DNA from: Pradoshia sp. D12
Lineage (GTDB): Bacteria > Bacillota > Bacilli > Bacillales > Pradoshiaceae
DNA length: 64,000 nt
Assembly (NCBI RefSeq): GCF_008935075.1
Contig: NZ_CP044545.1
Span: forward strand, 647,501-711,500
Direction of reading: 5' to 3'
Shown: in pieces, positions 27,584 to 36,977 of the stretch
Numbering within the stretch: position 1 is the first letter of the stretch
Layout of the letters: the number at the start of each line of letters is the position of its first letter
Position numbers and translations under genes: made by a program
The notes under the pieces: generated by a model
What the model saw: only the letters and a program-made list of their open reading frames with translations
Databases searched by the model: none
Told to the model about the DNA's origin: nothing

Positions 27584-28462
27584 ATGGAATTTATTCAGCA
27601 ACTTGTAAATGGGATATCACTTGGCAGTATTTACGCGTTAATAGCGCTCGGTTATACGATGGTGTATGGAATTGTAAAATTGATTAATTTTGCACATGGC
27701 GATGTATTTATGGTTGGAGCCTTCATCGGCTTTTATGCGATTACGTTTATGGAATTATCTTTTTTTCCCGCACTGCTTCTTGCCATGGTTGCCTGTGCTA
27801 TCTTTGGAGTTTTGATTGAACGGATTGCGTACAAGCCTCTGCGTAATGCGACTCGTATTGCGGCACTCATTACGGCCATTGGGGTTTCCTTATTAATCGA
27901 AAACGGGATGATCCAAATCAGGGGAGCGCAGCCTGAAGCATATCCAAATAATGTTCTGCCAGCAGATTCAATAGATATCTTTGGTGTTACGATAAAAAGT
28001 CAATCGCTGATGATTTTGGGTGTTTCACTCTTCTTGATGATCGTTCTGCAATTTGTTGTTCATAAAACTAAAATTGGCCGGGCGATGCGTGCAGTTTCAT
28101 TTGATGCAGATGCTGCTAAATTAATGGGAATCAGCGTAAACAATACAATTTCTGCTACGTTCGCAATCGGATCAGCACTTGCGGGAGCAGCGGGTGTTAT
28201 ATTTGGGACCTACTATACAAAAATAGAGCCATTAATGGGAGTAATGCCGGGACTTAAGGCTTTCGTCGCCGCGGTCCTTGGAGGGATTGGCATTATTCCA
28301 GGTGCCATGGTAGGCGGTCTGTTGCTTGGTGTAGTAGAGGGGTTGGTAAGTGCCTCCGGTTTATCCTTATGGAGGGATGCAGCTGCATTTGTTGTCCTCA
28401 TCTTGATATTAATTTTTATGCCGCAGGGCTTGTTCGGAAAAAACAGAAGAGAAAAAGTGTAA
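27584..28462 (+). CDS. livH: Branched-chain amino-acid ABC transporter, permease LivH
   Basis: 292 residues, about eight helices. LivH motifs are clear: NGISLGSIYALIALGYTMVYG at the N-terminus, INFAHGDVFMVGAF near residues 35-48, KIGRAMRAVSFDADAAKLMGI near 165-185 and VAAVLGGIGIIPGAMVGG near the C-terminus. GAGGGGAG-type site upstream of ATG 27584. A hairpin at about 27517-27552 between livJ and livH could lower expression of the membrane genes relative to the binding protein. Confidence 0.94.
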   Translation: MEFIQQLVNGISLGSIYALIALGYTMVYGIVKLINFAHGDVFMVGAFIGFYAITFMELSFFPALLLAMVACAIFGVLIERIAYKPLRNATRIAALITAIGVSLLIENGMIQIRGAQPEAYPNNVLPADSIDIFGVTIKSQSLMILGVSLFLMIVLQFVVHKTKIGRAMRAVSFDADAAKLMGISVNNTISATFAIGSALAGAAGVIFGTYYTKIEPLMGVMPGLKAFVAAVLGGIGIIPGAMVGGLLLGVVEGLVSASGLSLWRDAAAFVVLILILIFMPQGLFGKNRREKV

Positions 28463-28475
28463 GGGAGACATGGCG

Positions 28476-29444
28476 ATGGCAATTCTTAAGAAGGTTAAAG
28501 GTTTTTGGCTCTCTATTTTACTCTCATTCGTCTTGTTTATCGTGGTACAGGTTCTTATTTCAGGCGGATATTTAAATGCTTTTAATACTAATCTTATTGT
28601 GACAATTGGAATTAATATTATTCTGGCAGTTAGTTTGCATCTAATTATTGGAATTACGGGCCAGTTCTCGATTGGACATGCTGGCTTTCTGGCAATTGGG
28701 GCATATGCTTCTGCTGTCATGTCTATGATGCTAGAGGTCTCATTCTTATCTGCCTTATTAATGGGAGGGATTGCAGCGGCCTTGGTAGGCATGCTTATCG
28801 GGATCCCGAGCTTGCGTTTAAAGGGAGATTATTTGGCGATTGCCACTCTTGGGTTTGGAGAAATAGTTCGTATTGTTTTTCTTAATATGGACTCCGTTGG
28901 TGGGGCAAGAGGGATGATGGTCACGCAAATGACAACCTGGCCTTGGGTTTTTGCCTGCTTACTAGTGACCATTATCGTCATTCGGAATTTCACTAATTCT
29001 ACTCACGGTCGTGCTTGTATATCTGTGAGGGAAGATGAAACAGCAGCTGATTCCATGGGTATTAACACAACCTATTATAAGGTGGCTGCCTTTGTCATTG
29101 GTGCCTTTTTTGCTGGGATTGCCGGTGGGTTATATGCTCATAACTTTTATATTATTAATCCGTCAACCTTTGGTTTCCTTCGGTCGTTTGATATTTTAAT
29201 ATTCGTCGTGCTTGGGGGATTGGGCAGTATGTCAGGTTCTGTGATTGCAGCAATTCTCCTTACATTAATTTCTTCCTTCCTATCAGATTATTCTGATACG
29301 CGGATGATTCTTTACAGTATTATCCTAATTGTGACAATGCTGTACAGACCGCAGGGATTGATGGGTACAAAGGAAATTACCTCATTTTTCAAAAGGAAGA
29401 CAAAAGGAGGCATGAAGGATGCAAACCACCAAACCACTGCTTAA
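28476..29444 (+). CDS. livM: Branched-chain amino-acid ABC transporter, permease LivM
   Basis: 322 residues from ATG 28476 (AAGGGAG 8 bases upstream; the ATG at 28470 is too near it). Eight to ten helices with LivM features: GQFSIGHAGFLAIGAYASAV near residues 60-80, RLKGDYLAIATLGFGEIVR near 108-126 and a VVLGGLGSMSGSVIAA segment. The 3' end overlaps livG by 26 bases. Confidence 0.93.
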   Translation: MAILKKVKGFWLSILLSFVLFIVVQVLISGGYLNAFNTNLIVTIGINIILAVSLHLIIGITGQFSIGHAGFLAIGAYASAVMSMMLEVSFLSALLMGGIAAALVGMLIGIPSLRLKGDYLAIATLGFGEIVRIVFLNMDSVGGARGMMVTQMTTWPWVFACLLVTIIVIRNFTNSTHGRACISVREDETAADSMGINTTYYKVAAFVIGAFFAGIAGGLYAHNFYIINPSTFGFLRSFDILIFVVLGGLGSMSGSVIAAILLTLISSFLSDYSDTRMILYSIILIVTMLYRPQGLMGTKEITSFFKRKTKGGMKDANHQTTA

Positions 29445-30198
29445 GGTTGACCAAATTGGAATTCATTTCGGAGGGTTAAAGGCTGTAGCAGATGTATCTA
29501 TGGAGCTGTATCCCGGTGAACTGTGCGGCTTAATAGGACCGAATGGAGCAGGGAAAACCACCTTTTTCAACCTTTTAACTGGTGTGTACGTACCATCAGA
29601 AGGAACCATTCATTTAAACGACGATAAGCTTAACAAATTACCGCCTTATAAAATTACAAGAAAGGGAATTAGCAGGACATTCCAAAATATTCGCTTGTTT
29701 GGAGATTTATCTGTCATAGATAATGTCAAAGTTGCTTATCATTCACAGGCTAAACATTCTATGCTCAGTTCAATTATACGAATGCCTAATCATTTTTCGG
29801 GAGAATTGGAAATGGACCAAAAGGCTGTAGATTTCCTGAAAATATTTAATCTGGATTCTTATCGTGATGAAAAGGCCAAGAATCTTCCATATGGAATGCA
29901 ACGCAGACTTGAAATAGCCAGAGCCCTAGCAACGGGTCCGCGGTTACTGCTGCTGGATGAACCGGCAGCGGGTATGAATCCGAAGGAAACAAGTCAGCTG
30001 ATGGAGTTAATCAGCTTAATACGTGAAAAATTTGATTTAACTGTACTTTTGATTGAGCATGATATGCAGCTTGTGATGGGGGTATGTGAACGTATTTATG
30101 TACTTGATCATGGACAATTAATCGCACACGGTACACCGGATGAAGTCCGCAATAATCCTAAGGTTATAGAGGCTTATCTTGGCGAGGAGGTTTCCTGA
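29419..30198 (+). CDS. livG: Branched-chain amino-acid ABC transporter, ATP-binding LivG
   Basis: 259 residues. Walker [10 protein letters not shown] near residues 39-47, the LivG-specific insert [16 protein letters not shown] after the Q-loop, signature [15 protein letters not shown] near 150 and Walker [14 protein letters not shown]. The start ATG 29419 lies inside livM with AGGAGG upstream; the stop overlaps livF (TGATG). Forms the motor with LivF. Confidence 0.94.
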   Translation: MQTTKPLLKVDQIGIHFGGLKAVADVSMELYPGELCGLIGPNGAGKTTFFNLLTGVYVPSEGTIHLNDDKLNKLPPYKITRKGISRTFQNIRLFGDLSVIDNVKVAYHSQAKHSMLSSIIRMPNHFSGELEMDQKAVDFLKIFNLDSYRDEKAKNLPYGMQRRLEIARALATGPRLLLLDEPAAGMNPKETSQLMELISLIREKFDLTVLLIEHDMQLVMGVCERIYVLDHGQLIAHGTPDEVRNNPKVIEAYLGEEVS

Positions 30199-30905
30199 TG
30201 CTGAAGGTTGAAGATATTAACGTTTACTATGGAAATATTCAGGCATTAAAAGGTGTCTCTTTTCATATTGACGAAGGGGAAATTGTTACCTTAATCGGTG
30301 CAAATGGGGCTGGAAAAAGTACACTACTTAAAACTGTTTCAGGTTTACTTAAACCGAAGCAGGGTCAAATCATGTATCAGGGTAAATCCATAGGTGGAAA
30401 AGCAGCTCAAGTGATTGTAAAGCAGGGAATCTCACATGTACCAGAAGGACGGCGGGTTTTTGCCAATATGACAGTGGAAGAAAATTTACAGCTTGGTGCT
30501 TATTTACGTAGGGATCGAGCTGGGATTAAAGAGGATATGGAGAAGGTATTTGATCTTTTTCCAAGGATGAACGAACGTCTTAAACAGCCGGCAGGAACAT
30601 TGTCAGGTGGAGAACAACAAATGCTCGCAATGGGAAGGGCATTAATGGCTAAGCCCAAATTGCTTTTACTCGATGAACCTTCCATGGGATTGGCTCCACT
30701 ACTGGTTAAAACAATTTTCCGCATAATTGAAGAAATAAATAATGCGGGAACAACTATTCTTTTAGTTGAACAAAATGCTAATTTGGCACTATCGATTGCC
30801 AACCGTGCCTATGTAGTGGAGACCGGCAAAATCGTCCTCTCGGGTTCGGCAGATGAGTTAACCTCAAGTGAAAAAGTAAAGATGGCCTATCTTGGCGGAC
30901 ATTAA
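30198..30905 (+). CDS. livF: Branched-chain amino-acid ABC transporter, ATP-binding LivF
   Basis: 235 residues. Walker A GANGAGKST near residues 35-43, HVPEGRRVFANMTVEENL motif, signature LSGGEQQMLAMGRAL near 135-149 and Walker B LLLLDEPSMGLAP. Last gene of the five-gene operon, translationally coupled to livG and followed by a terminator. Confidence 0.94.
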   Translation: MLKVEDINVYYGNIQALKGVSFHIDEGEIVTLIGANGAGKSTLLKTVSGLLKPKQGQIMYQGKSIGGKAAQVIVKQGISHVPEGRRVFANMTVEENLQLGAYLRRDRAGIKEDMEKVFDLFPRMNERLKQPAGTLSGGEQQMLAMGRALMAKPKLLLLDEPSMGLAPLLVKTIFRIIEEINNAGTTILLVEQNANLALSIANRAYVVETGKIVLSGSADELTSSEKVKMAYLGGH

Positions 30906-30912
30906 AGGTGAA

Positions 30913-30950
30913 TCACTCCTCTGTAAACTTTTACAGGGGAGTTTTAGTTT
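30913..30950 (+). terminator. Terminator of the liv operon
   Basis: A 13-bp stem with one wobble pair (30915-30927 with 30930-30942) followed by TTTTAGTTTT. Confidence 0.85.
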
Positions 30951-31155
30951 TGTGTGGGTTACAGGAACGAGAGGATTGGATTAATTAGCCTAACATGTTG
31001 TCGATCGGGTTACTCGTTAAGCAATTGAGTCAGGCTTCATCCTAATAATTAATCAGATAATTGTAAAAAAATACGCATCTATTCCACATTGTGAACAGGA
31101 ACGTAATCTGTTATATTAGAATAACAATTAGATAGTACCTTATCATTCCGATGGG

Positions 31156-31322
31156 GTAGAGGCGCAGGATTCAAGAGTAAGCTATGTGAGGATGACAACA
31201 GAGAGCATAGCCGAAAGGGGAAACTGCCGAAGCAAGTTGATTAGTCAGAAATGAATTTGCTGGGGTTGTTTTAAATAAAAGCAACACTGTCATTATAAGA
31301 GGTTCTTATAATGAGGAGCTAC
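31156..31322 (+). promoter_or_regulatory. Lysine riboswitch (L-box)
   Basis: The leader matches the lysine aptamer of Bacillus lysC closely. Conserved blocks in order are GTAGAGGCGC (31156-31165), TTCAAGAGTAA (31170-31180), GTGAGGATGACA, GCCGAAAGGGG (31210-31220), AAACTGCCGAAGCAA, TTTGCTGG, ACTGTCATTATAAGAGG and GGAGCTAC, whose CTAC (31319-31322) pairs with GTAG (31156-31159) to close helix P1. With the terminator at 31354-31397 it would shut off the transporter gene when lysine is abundant. Confidence 0.93.
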
Positions 31323-31353
31323 AGGTCGTGATGGAGAAAGAAAAGCTGATACA

Positions 31354-31397
31354 GGGCTGCGGTAGATATTTCTCTATTGCAGCCCTTCTTTATTTTC
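31354..31397 (+). terminator. Riboswitch-controlled terminator
   Basis: GGGCTGCGGTAGA (31354-31366) pairs imperfectly with TCTATTGCAGCCC (31373-31385) and is followed by TTCTTTATTTTCTTTT. It is the expression platform of the lysine riboswitch. Confidence 0.85.
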
Positions 31398-31475
31398 TTT
31401 TGCATAAAAGGTAAGAGCGCAAGGGTCAGCACTCACGACGAGTTCCCCTTATTTATTTGGAGGAGGAAAAAAGGA

Positions 31476-33056
31476 ATGGAGTCGACAGTTTATACGCTTA
31501 TTCCCCCACTATTGGCAATTCTAATGGTGGCTGTAACAAGGAAGGTTTTGCTTTCACTTGGTGCGGGGATTGTAGCATCAGCTTTAATGCTTACTGATTT
31601 TAATATTAGTAATACGTGTATCCTTATATGGGATGCGGTAAAAGGAATCTTTATATCAGATGGATCACTGAATGTATCCAATATATATATTATTTTATTC
31701 TTGCTCATCCTTGGCATCATTACGGCTTTCATTTCCATTTCCGGTGGGAGCCGTGCCTTTGGTGAATGGGCGATGAAGCATGTTAAAACCAGAGTTGGAG
31801 CTCAGCTGGTAGCTGCATTACTTGGGATACTCATTTTCATTGATGATTATTTCAATGCTTTGGCGGTTGGCCAGGTAGCACGTCCGATTACAGATAGACA
31901 TCAAATACCGAGAGCTAAGCTTGCCTATTTGATTGACTCTACCTCAGCGCCTATCTGTGTAATTATGCCTGTATCCAGCTGGGGGGCTTATATTATTGCA
32001 CTGATAGGAGGAATTTTTATCACTCATGAGGTGACAGAATACAGTTCCATATCAGCGTTCATTCAAATGATCCCAATGAATTTTTATGCGATTGCAGCGT
32101 TGGCGATGGTATTCATTGTGATCTATCGAAATTGGAATATTGGTTCGATGAAAGTACATGAGGATAGAGCGGTAAAAGAAGGTATTCTTTATAATCCATC
32201 CAAGACAGTTCCAGGTGAATTAAAAGAAGATTTACCGAGAAGTACAACTGGCAGGGTTGGAGATTTGGTAATCCCCATTGTAACTCTTATTGTAGGCACA
32301 GTGGCTGCGATGCTTTGGACAGGTTATCAGGCAGTTGCTGGACATGCAACACTTCTAACCATTTTTGAAAATACTAATGTCACTAAATCATTGGTTCTGG
32401 GTGGTACAATCGGAATTATAGTAACAATCATTATGTTTTTACGACAAGTCTTTGTTTTGCATGGAATATCTGTAAAGGTATTCACAGTAGGAGTAAAACA
32501 CGGAATAGGGTCCATGCTGCCAGCGGTTTATATTTTATTGTTTGCCTGGACAATCGTTGATTTAATCGGAAGGCTAGGAACTGGCCAGTATTTGGCTGGA
32601 CTTGTACAGGATTTAAACTTAAATGTATCCTTCCTTCCATTACTTTTATTTTTAATAGCAGGATTGATGTCATTTGCAACGGGTACTTCATGGGGATCAT
32701 TTGGTATCCTGCTTCCGATTGCAGGAGAAATTACGGCTGTAACAGATATTACGATGATATTGCCGGCGATGGCGGCTGTATTGGCTGGTGCGGTATTTGG
32801 TGACCATTGCTCACCGATTTCCGATACAACCATTCTTTCTTCTACCGGTGCCTGTGCGAATCATATTGATCACGTGATGACGCAAATCCCATATGCTTTA
32901 ATCAGTGCGGGTATAGCTATGGTAGGGTATATTGTCCTTGGATTTACAGGAAGTACGCCGATGGGATTGATCACGGTCGTTATCTTGCTGGCATCTTTTG
33001 TATGGGTATCTAAGCCCAAAAAGCAGGAGCAATTAGAAAACAGTATTATTCATTAA
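31476..33056 (+). CDS. NhaC-family antiporter, putative lysine transporter
   Basis: 526 residues from ATG 31476 (GGAGGAGGAAAAAAGG upstream); earlier in-frame starts lie inside the riboswitch terminator. About 12 helices of the Na+/H+ antiporter NhaC superfamily, with the polar motif LIFIDDYFNALAVGQVARP near residues 125-145, DSTSAPICVIMPVSSWGAY near 160-178 and GDHCSPISDTTILSSTGA near 445-462. Lysine riboswitches are known in front of NhaC-type genes proposed to carry lysine (LysW). Direction and ion coupling are not determined. Confidence 0.88.
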   Translation: MESTVYTLIPPLLAILMVAVTRKVLLSLGAGIVASALMLTDFNISNTCILIWDAVKGIFISDGSLNVSNIYIILFLLILGIITAFISISGGSRAFGEWAMKHVKTRVGAQLVAALLGILIFIDDYFNALAVGQVARPITDRHQIPRAKLAYLIDSTSAPICVIMPVSSWGAYIIALIGGIFITHEVTEYSSISAFIQMIPMNFYAIAALAMVFIVIYRNWNIGSMKVHEDRAVKEGILYNPSKTVPGELKEDLPRSTTGRVGDLVIPIVTLIVGTVAAMLWTGYQAVAGHATLLTIFENTNVTKSLVLGGTIGIIVTIIMFLRQVFVLHGISVKVFTVGVKHGIGSMLPAVYILLFAWTIVDLIGRLGTGQYLAGLVQDLNLNVSFLPLLLFLIAGLMSFATGTSWGSFGILLPIAGEITAVTDITMILPAMAAVLAGAVFGDHCSPISDTTILSSTGACANHIDHVMTQIPYALISAGIAMVGYIVLGFTGSTPMGLITVVILLASFVWVSKPKKQEQLENSIIH

Positions 33057-33062
33057 TAGATA

Positions 33063-33096
33063 GGATGGCTGGATACCGGCCATCCTTTTCTTTTTG
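33063..33096 (+). terminator. Terminator of the NhaC-type gene
   Basis: GGATGGC (33063-33069) pairs with GCCATCC (33079-33085), followed by TTTTCTTTTT. Confidence 0.88.
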
Positions 33097-33162
33097 TCTC
33101 TTTAACTAATAATGTGATGTTTGAACCATAAAATGCTCTACTTAAATTTTTGTTGAAAAGGG

Positions 33163-33444
33163 TTAAAATTGTATTTCTCCTGTTATAAGACCTATATAAA
33201 TAATTGCAATAAAAATGGCTAATATGGAAAGGGATATTTTATAAAATAAAGAAATAGATTTCAGACGTTTTTTTAACTTATCAGAAAGATGTAAAGTAAG
33301 GATTAGTATAGAAATTCCAATTATTATTGCTAGTAAATCCGTGTAAGTAAATGGCTTACTAATATAACTGTCTAAATAAAAATTAGTCAGGATAATCATG
33401 CCAATTAGTAGACATTGTATACCTAAATATTTAATAAGGTTCAT
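33163..33444 (-). CDS. Small membrane protein, 93 residues
   Basis: Two hydrophobic segments near the N-terminus, a basic stretch (KLKKRLKSISLF near residues 55-66) and a third hydrophobic segment before a short tail. A weak AGAAGAG lies upstream of the ATG. I do not recognise the family. It and the next minus-strand gene form a pair of small membrane proteins. Confidence 0.6.
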   Translation of the reverse strand: MNLIKYLGIQCLLIGMIILTNFYLDSYISKPFTYTDLLAIIIGISILILTLHLSDKLKKRLKSISLFYKISLSILAIFIAIIYIGLITGEIQF

Positions 33445-33548
33445 TTTTATACTCTCTTCTTTGTAAAAAATTAGCTAAGATAAAAAATTGAAAAAGCTCC
33501 CATGATAATTGTGGGTTTCCCCCTTTCACTATCATGTAAAGAATTGAT

Positions 33549-33812
33549 TTATTTTATCCGCACAAATTTCCTAATAGTAGTAATGATTATTCCGCATATC
33601 AAGGCAACGGCGATGAAGGTAATTAGAAAAAACAAAGGAGAACCAACTGTTCCAAAAGCCACTTCACTTTGTAGCATTTTTACATTTTCCCATTCATCTT
33701 TAATATCGGGTTTATAAGTCTTTATAGTTATATAGCCTACGATTAGGGATCCACCAATATAGATTATATGAATCACAAATGAAACAACCAATGATTGAAT
33801 AATAGTTTTCAA
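33549..33812 (-). CDS. Small membrane protein, 87 residues
   Basis: TTG start with AAGGGTG upstream. Two long hydrophobic helices (about residues 8-30 and 58-80) flank a charged middle (KPDIKDEWENVKMLQSE). Family not recognised. It lies upstream of the 93-residue gene on the same strand, 104 bases away, and may share its transcript. Confidence 0.6.
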   Translation of the reverse strand: MKTIIQSLVVSFVIHIIYIGGSLIVGYITIKTYKPDIKDEWENVKMLQSEVAFGTVGSPLFFLITFIAVALICGIIITTIRKFVRIK

Positions 33813-34030
33813 TTAAACACACCCTTAAGCACCTTGTATTTCCATTATAATCCATGTTGGTTATTTCAGTAAATAGGACATGTATAAAGTCTGGATAGAG
33901 TCTGAAAAACCCATCTGAAGTGTTTAATACATGAATAAAACGGATAAATATTATTATATTTATATAATAATTTACTATTCGGAGAGTTTTATAACTTTTA
34001 GGATAAATTTTATCAGGAGGGTGAGGAATC

Positions 34031-34816
34031 GTGAGAAGCAGTATTCCATTTAGGTCATTGGTATCTATTATCATGCCAAGCTATAATTCAAAGGTTTTTA
34101 TTCGTCAAACCATAGAATCAGTTAAAAAACAAACCTATGAAAACTGGGAATTAATTATTGTTGATGATGCTTCGACTGACAATAGCAAGGATATGATAAA
34201 AGAGTATCTAATGGATGATTCCAGAATTAAATTAATTACCCTGCAGGAAAATGTCGGTCCGGGCAAAGCCAGAAACATGGCTATTCAGGCAGCCAAAGGA
34301 CATTATATTGCCTTTCTAAACAGCAAAGATTTATGGGCACCGAATAAATTGGAAAAGCAGCTTGAATTCATGGAAGCGCATAACTTGGCATTTAGTTACA
34401 CTGATTATCAGTTTATTGATGAGGAGAACCAAGCATATGAACCTGTTATTGAGATGCCGGTTCATCTTACATATCAAGATTTGTTAAGAGATACAACAGC
34501 TATTGGCTGCTCGACTGTCATGATTGATAAATATAAGGTTGGGAAAATTCAATTAGTACATAACCGAGATATTCCTGAAGACTTCGCCCTTTGGCTTTCT
34601 ATATTGAAAAGAGGATTTAAAGCGAAGAGACTAAAAAATGTCTATGTTTATCTTAGAAAAAGCAATGATGTTTTGGAAAAAAACAATTACCAAACGGCAT
34701 CAAGAATCTGGTCGTTATATCGCCAAGTAGAGAAATTAGGTGTTTTTGAATCTGCTTTCTGTTTTGTAAATTATGCAAAACACGAGACGAAAAGAAATCG
34801 AAGCTTAAAAGAATAA
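34031..34816 (+). CDS. Glycosyltransferase family 2 protein with altered DxD motif
   Basis: 261 residues, GTG start with AGGAGGGTGAGG upstream. The N-terminal GT-A fold is clear: VSIIMPSYNSKVFIRQTIES near residues 11-30, IIVDDASTDNSKD near 42-54 and NVGPGKARNMAI near 75-86. Where relatives such as TuaG read FLDSDDLW, this protein has FLNSKDLW near residues 97-104, so the metal-binding DxD is lost. The downstream acidic region (DIPEDFALWL near 180-190, the usual ED base) is kept. It may act without metal, or not catalyse at all. It stands alone, so the acceptor is unknown. Confidence 0.88.
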   Translation: MRSSIPFRSLVSIIMPSYNSKVFIRQTIESVKKQTYENWELIIVDDASTDNSKDMIKEYLMDDSRIKLITLQENVGPGKARNMAIQAAKGHYIAFLNSKDLWAPNKLEKQLEFMEAHNLAFSYTDYQFIDEENQAYEPVIEMPVHLTYQDLLRDTTAIGCSTVMIDKYKVGKIQLVHNRDIPEDFALWLSILKRGFKAKRLKNVYVYLRKSNDVLEKNNYQTASRIWSLYRQVEKLGVFESAFCFVNYAKHETKRNRSLKE

Positions 34817-34820
34817 GGGA

Positions 34821-34856
34821 AAAGTGACGCCTACTAAATAAGGGCGTCACTTTTTA
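34821..34856 (+). terminator. Terminator of the glycosyltransferase gene
   Basis: Perfect 11-bp stem (34821-34831 with 34843-34853) followed by T residues. Confidence 0.9.
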
Positions 34857-34937
34857 AGTAAATAAAAAAATGCGATTTTTGTCGAAAAAAGGTTGAAATC
34901 AGGTGAACTTTCTGCTAGTATAATATTTATCTTCTTT

Positions 34938-35008
34938 GCGGGTGTAGTTTAGTGGTAAAACCTCAGCCTTCCAAGCTGATGATGAGGGTTCGATTCCCTT
35001 CACCCGCT
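34938..35008 (+). tRNA. tRNA-Gly (TCC)
   Basis: Acceptor GCGGGTG/CACCCGC, anticodon TCC in the loop CTTCCAA, T-loop GGTTCGATTCC. The 3' CCA is not encoded. It is a single gene with its own terminator, apart from the main array, which has tRNA-Gly(GCC). Confidence 0.95.
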
Positions 35009-35022
35009 CTTGAATTGTTAAC

Positions 35023-35067
35023 AACGCAGTGTTTCGTAACTTAGGAGTACGAAGCATTGCGTTTTTT
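35023..35067. terminator. Shared terminator, tRNA-Gly and B3/B4 gene
   Basis: A 16-bp stem with two wobble pairs (35023-35038 with 35048-35063) is followed by TTTTTT on the plus strand. It also overlaps the 3' end of the minus-strand gene, so it can end both transcripts. Confidence 0.8.
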
Positions 35068-35755
35068 ATATTTTGATAGTATTGCATTCTTGGCTCAGTA
35101 GATGGATGGCAGATTCCCCTCCATGGACTTGAATGAACATCTTGGATATCGCGCCCATCATTTGCTGTGCTTGTTCAATGGTGATTTCGGGATAAAAATA
35201 AATGATATGCAGTGCATCTGAAGTATGGTCATCCACACTTGTGCGTACAGAATCAACATACGGGCTACCAAAAGGGCCTATTTGATCAAAAGAACCTATA
35301 ATACCCTCCGATTTATTTACACGGCCATTTAATCCCTCATAGGTATCCTCAGCAACACCAATTCGAAATTCTACATCACCTTTCACAGCTGATAAATCAT
35401 ATATTCCTAATGGACAAGTATATTGCAGGGAGAAAAAATTATTGAGAGCAATCGCTGAGTTGCCTGACGGCGTGTATGCTTCTTTTTTGACGCGTCTAAG
35501 TAAGGATTCTACTGAGGGACGGTAACGAGATGGATCACTTCCAGTTTGTTTAAATACTTTCCTCCATGATACAATCCCTTCGTATGCATTCAAGGATTTA
35601 CTCTCTAGTTCAGTATGTAAATGTTCAATATAGAGCTGAAGGCGTCCTACTAGCATCGGGGGAATGGCATCAGCAACAATTCCTTGATAGCGGATAATAC
35701 CGATTTTTACATCGCCGGCCTTTGCGAATAGCTGGCGATCTACATGAATTTGCAT
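35066..35755 (-). CDS. B3/B4 tRNA-binding-domain protein
   Basis: 229 residues from the ATG at 35755, which has GGAGGTGTAAATTT upstream; a longer frame to 35794 lacks a site. The body resembles a free-standing B3/B4 domain of phenylalanyl-tRNA synthetase beta chain: YEGIVSWRKVFKQTGSDPSRYRPSVE near residues 57-82 and SAIALNNFFSLQYTCPLG near 100-118. Stand-alone members may edit mischarged tRNA, but activity is not established. The gene lies beside a tRNA-Gly gene, probably by chance. Confidence 0.8.
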   Translation of the reverse strand: MQIHVDRQLFAKAGDVKIGIIRYQGIVADAIPPMLVGRLQLYIEHLHTELESKSLNAYEGIVSWRKVFKQTGSDPSRYRPSVESLLRRVKKEAYTPSGNSAIALNNFFSLQYTCPLGIYDLSAVKGDVEFRIGVAEDTYEGLNGRVNKSEGIIGSFDQIGPFGSPYVDSVRTSVDDHTSDALHIIYFYPEITIEQAQQMMGAISKMFIQVHGGESAIHLLSQECNTIKI

Positions 35756-35837
35756 AAATTTACACCTCCAAAATGATTGGATATAGTTTACCATACATAT
35801 AAAAGTTATTCATTTTCCAGAGAAAGGAGAGGCTAAG

Positions 35838-36977
35838 ATGGATTTTCAAATACTCAAAGATGAGCTTATCGAATATAGCAAGACAATAGGGATTGATCAA
35901 ATTGGATTTACATCAGCTGATCCTTTCCAGGTTTTAAAGAAACGACTGATTGATCAACAGAACCTCAATTTTGCATCGGGTTTTGAAGAGCCAGATTTAG
36001 ATAAGAGGACTAATCCAAGAAGGCTAATGCCAGAAGCACAATCTATTATAGCTATTGCTGTAGCTTATCCATCTAAACTCAAAGATGCACCTAAAAGTAA
36101 AGTGGGGGATAGACGTGGCATTTTTAGCCGCTCTTCTTGGGGGCAAGATTATCACTATGTGGTGAAAGATCGCCTGAAGAAGCTTGAAGCTTTTATTTTA
36201 GAGCGCATGCCGAATTCTTATTTATCCTCTATGGTAGATACAGGTGAGCTGGTTGATCGGGCCGTAGCAGAGCGGGCTGGTATAGGCTGGAGCGGCAAAA
36301 ATTGTTCGATTTTAAACGAAGAATTTGGTTCATATATGTACCTTGGCGAAATGATTACAAGCATTCCATTTCCTCCGGATACTCCAATGGAGGATTTGTG
36401 CGGAACATGTACAAAATGTTTGGATGCCTGTCCTACCGGTGCGTTGGTTCAAGGAGGACAGATTAATGCAAAGAGATGTATATCCTTTCTGACTCAAACG
36501 AAGGATATGATTCCTTATGAATTCAGAGATAAAATGGGTAACAGAGTATATGGATGTGATTCCTGTCAGACATCATGTCCTTATAATCGCCGTATAGATT
36601 TTCATAATCACCCTGAATGTGAGTCTGATCCTGAGTTGGCAAAACCTCAGCTGGTCTCCCTTTTAAGCTTGAGCAACCGCCAGTTTAAAGAGAAGTTTGG
36701 CAGTGTTTCAGGTTCTTGGCGTGGGAAGATGCCCATTCAAAGAAATGCGATTATCGCATTGGCACATTTTAAGGATTCAGAAAGTGTTGCTTCAATTAAA
36801 GAATTGCTGCAAAAGGATCCTAGGCCTGTTATCAGAGGTACAGCAGCATGGGCGCTTGGAAAAATAGGTACCGAGGAAGCAATGGCTGTATTAAAGGATT
36901 GTTTAAAAGAAGAGACCGATCAGATGGTAGTGGCTGAAATAAATAATGCCTTAGAACGTCTTATGTTACCGGAGTAG
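35838..36977 (+). CDS. queG: Epoxyqueuosine reductase
   Basis: Cobalamin- and iron-sulfur-dependent enzyme that reduces epoxyqueuosine to queuosine at position 34 of tRNA. 379 residues. Two [4Fe-4S] cluster motifs are visible: CGTCTKCLDACPTGAL near residues 189-204 and CDSCQTSCPYN near 240-250. The N-terminal half carries the DUF1730 segment (RRLMPEAQSIIAIAVAYP). The C-terminal ~70 residues form HEAT-like repeats (RGTAAWALGKIGTEEAM). ATG 35838 with AAAGGAGAGG upstream. The CDS end itself forms part of a terminator hairpin. Confidence 0.95.
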   Translation: MDFQILKDELIEYSKTIGIDQIGFTSADPFQVLKKRLIDQQNLNFASGFEEPDLDKRTNPRRLMPEAQSIIAIAVAYPSKLKDAPKSKVGDRRGIFSRSSWGQDYHYVVKDRLKKLEAFILERMPNSYLSSMVDTGELVDRAVAERAGIGWSGKNCSILNEEFGSYMYLGEMITSIPFPPDTPMEDLCGTCTKCLDACPTGALVQGGQINAKRCISFLTQTKDMIPYEFRDKMGNRVYGCDSCQTSCPYNRRIDFHNHPECESDPELAKPQLVSLLSLSNRQFKEKFGSVSGSWRGKMPIQRNAIIALAHFKDSESVASIKELLQKDPRPVIRGTAAWALGKIGTEEAMAVLKDCLKEETDQMVVAEINNALERLMLPE

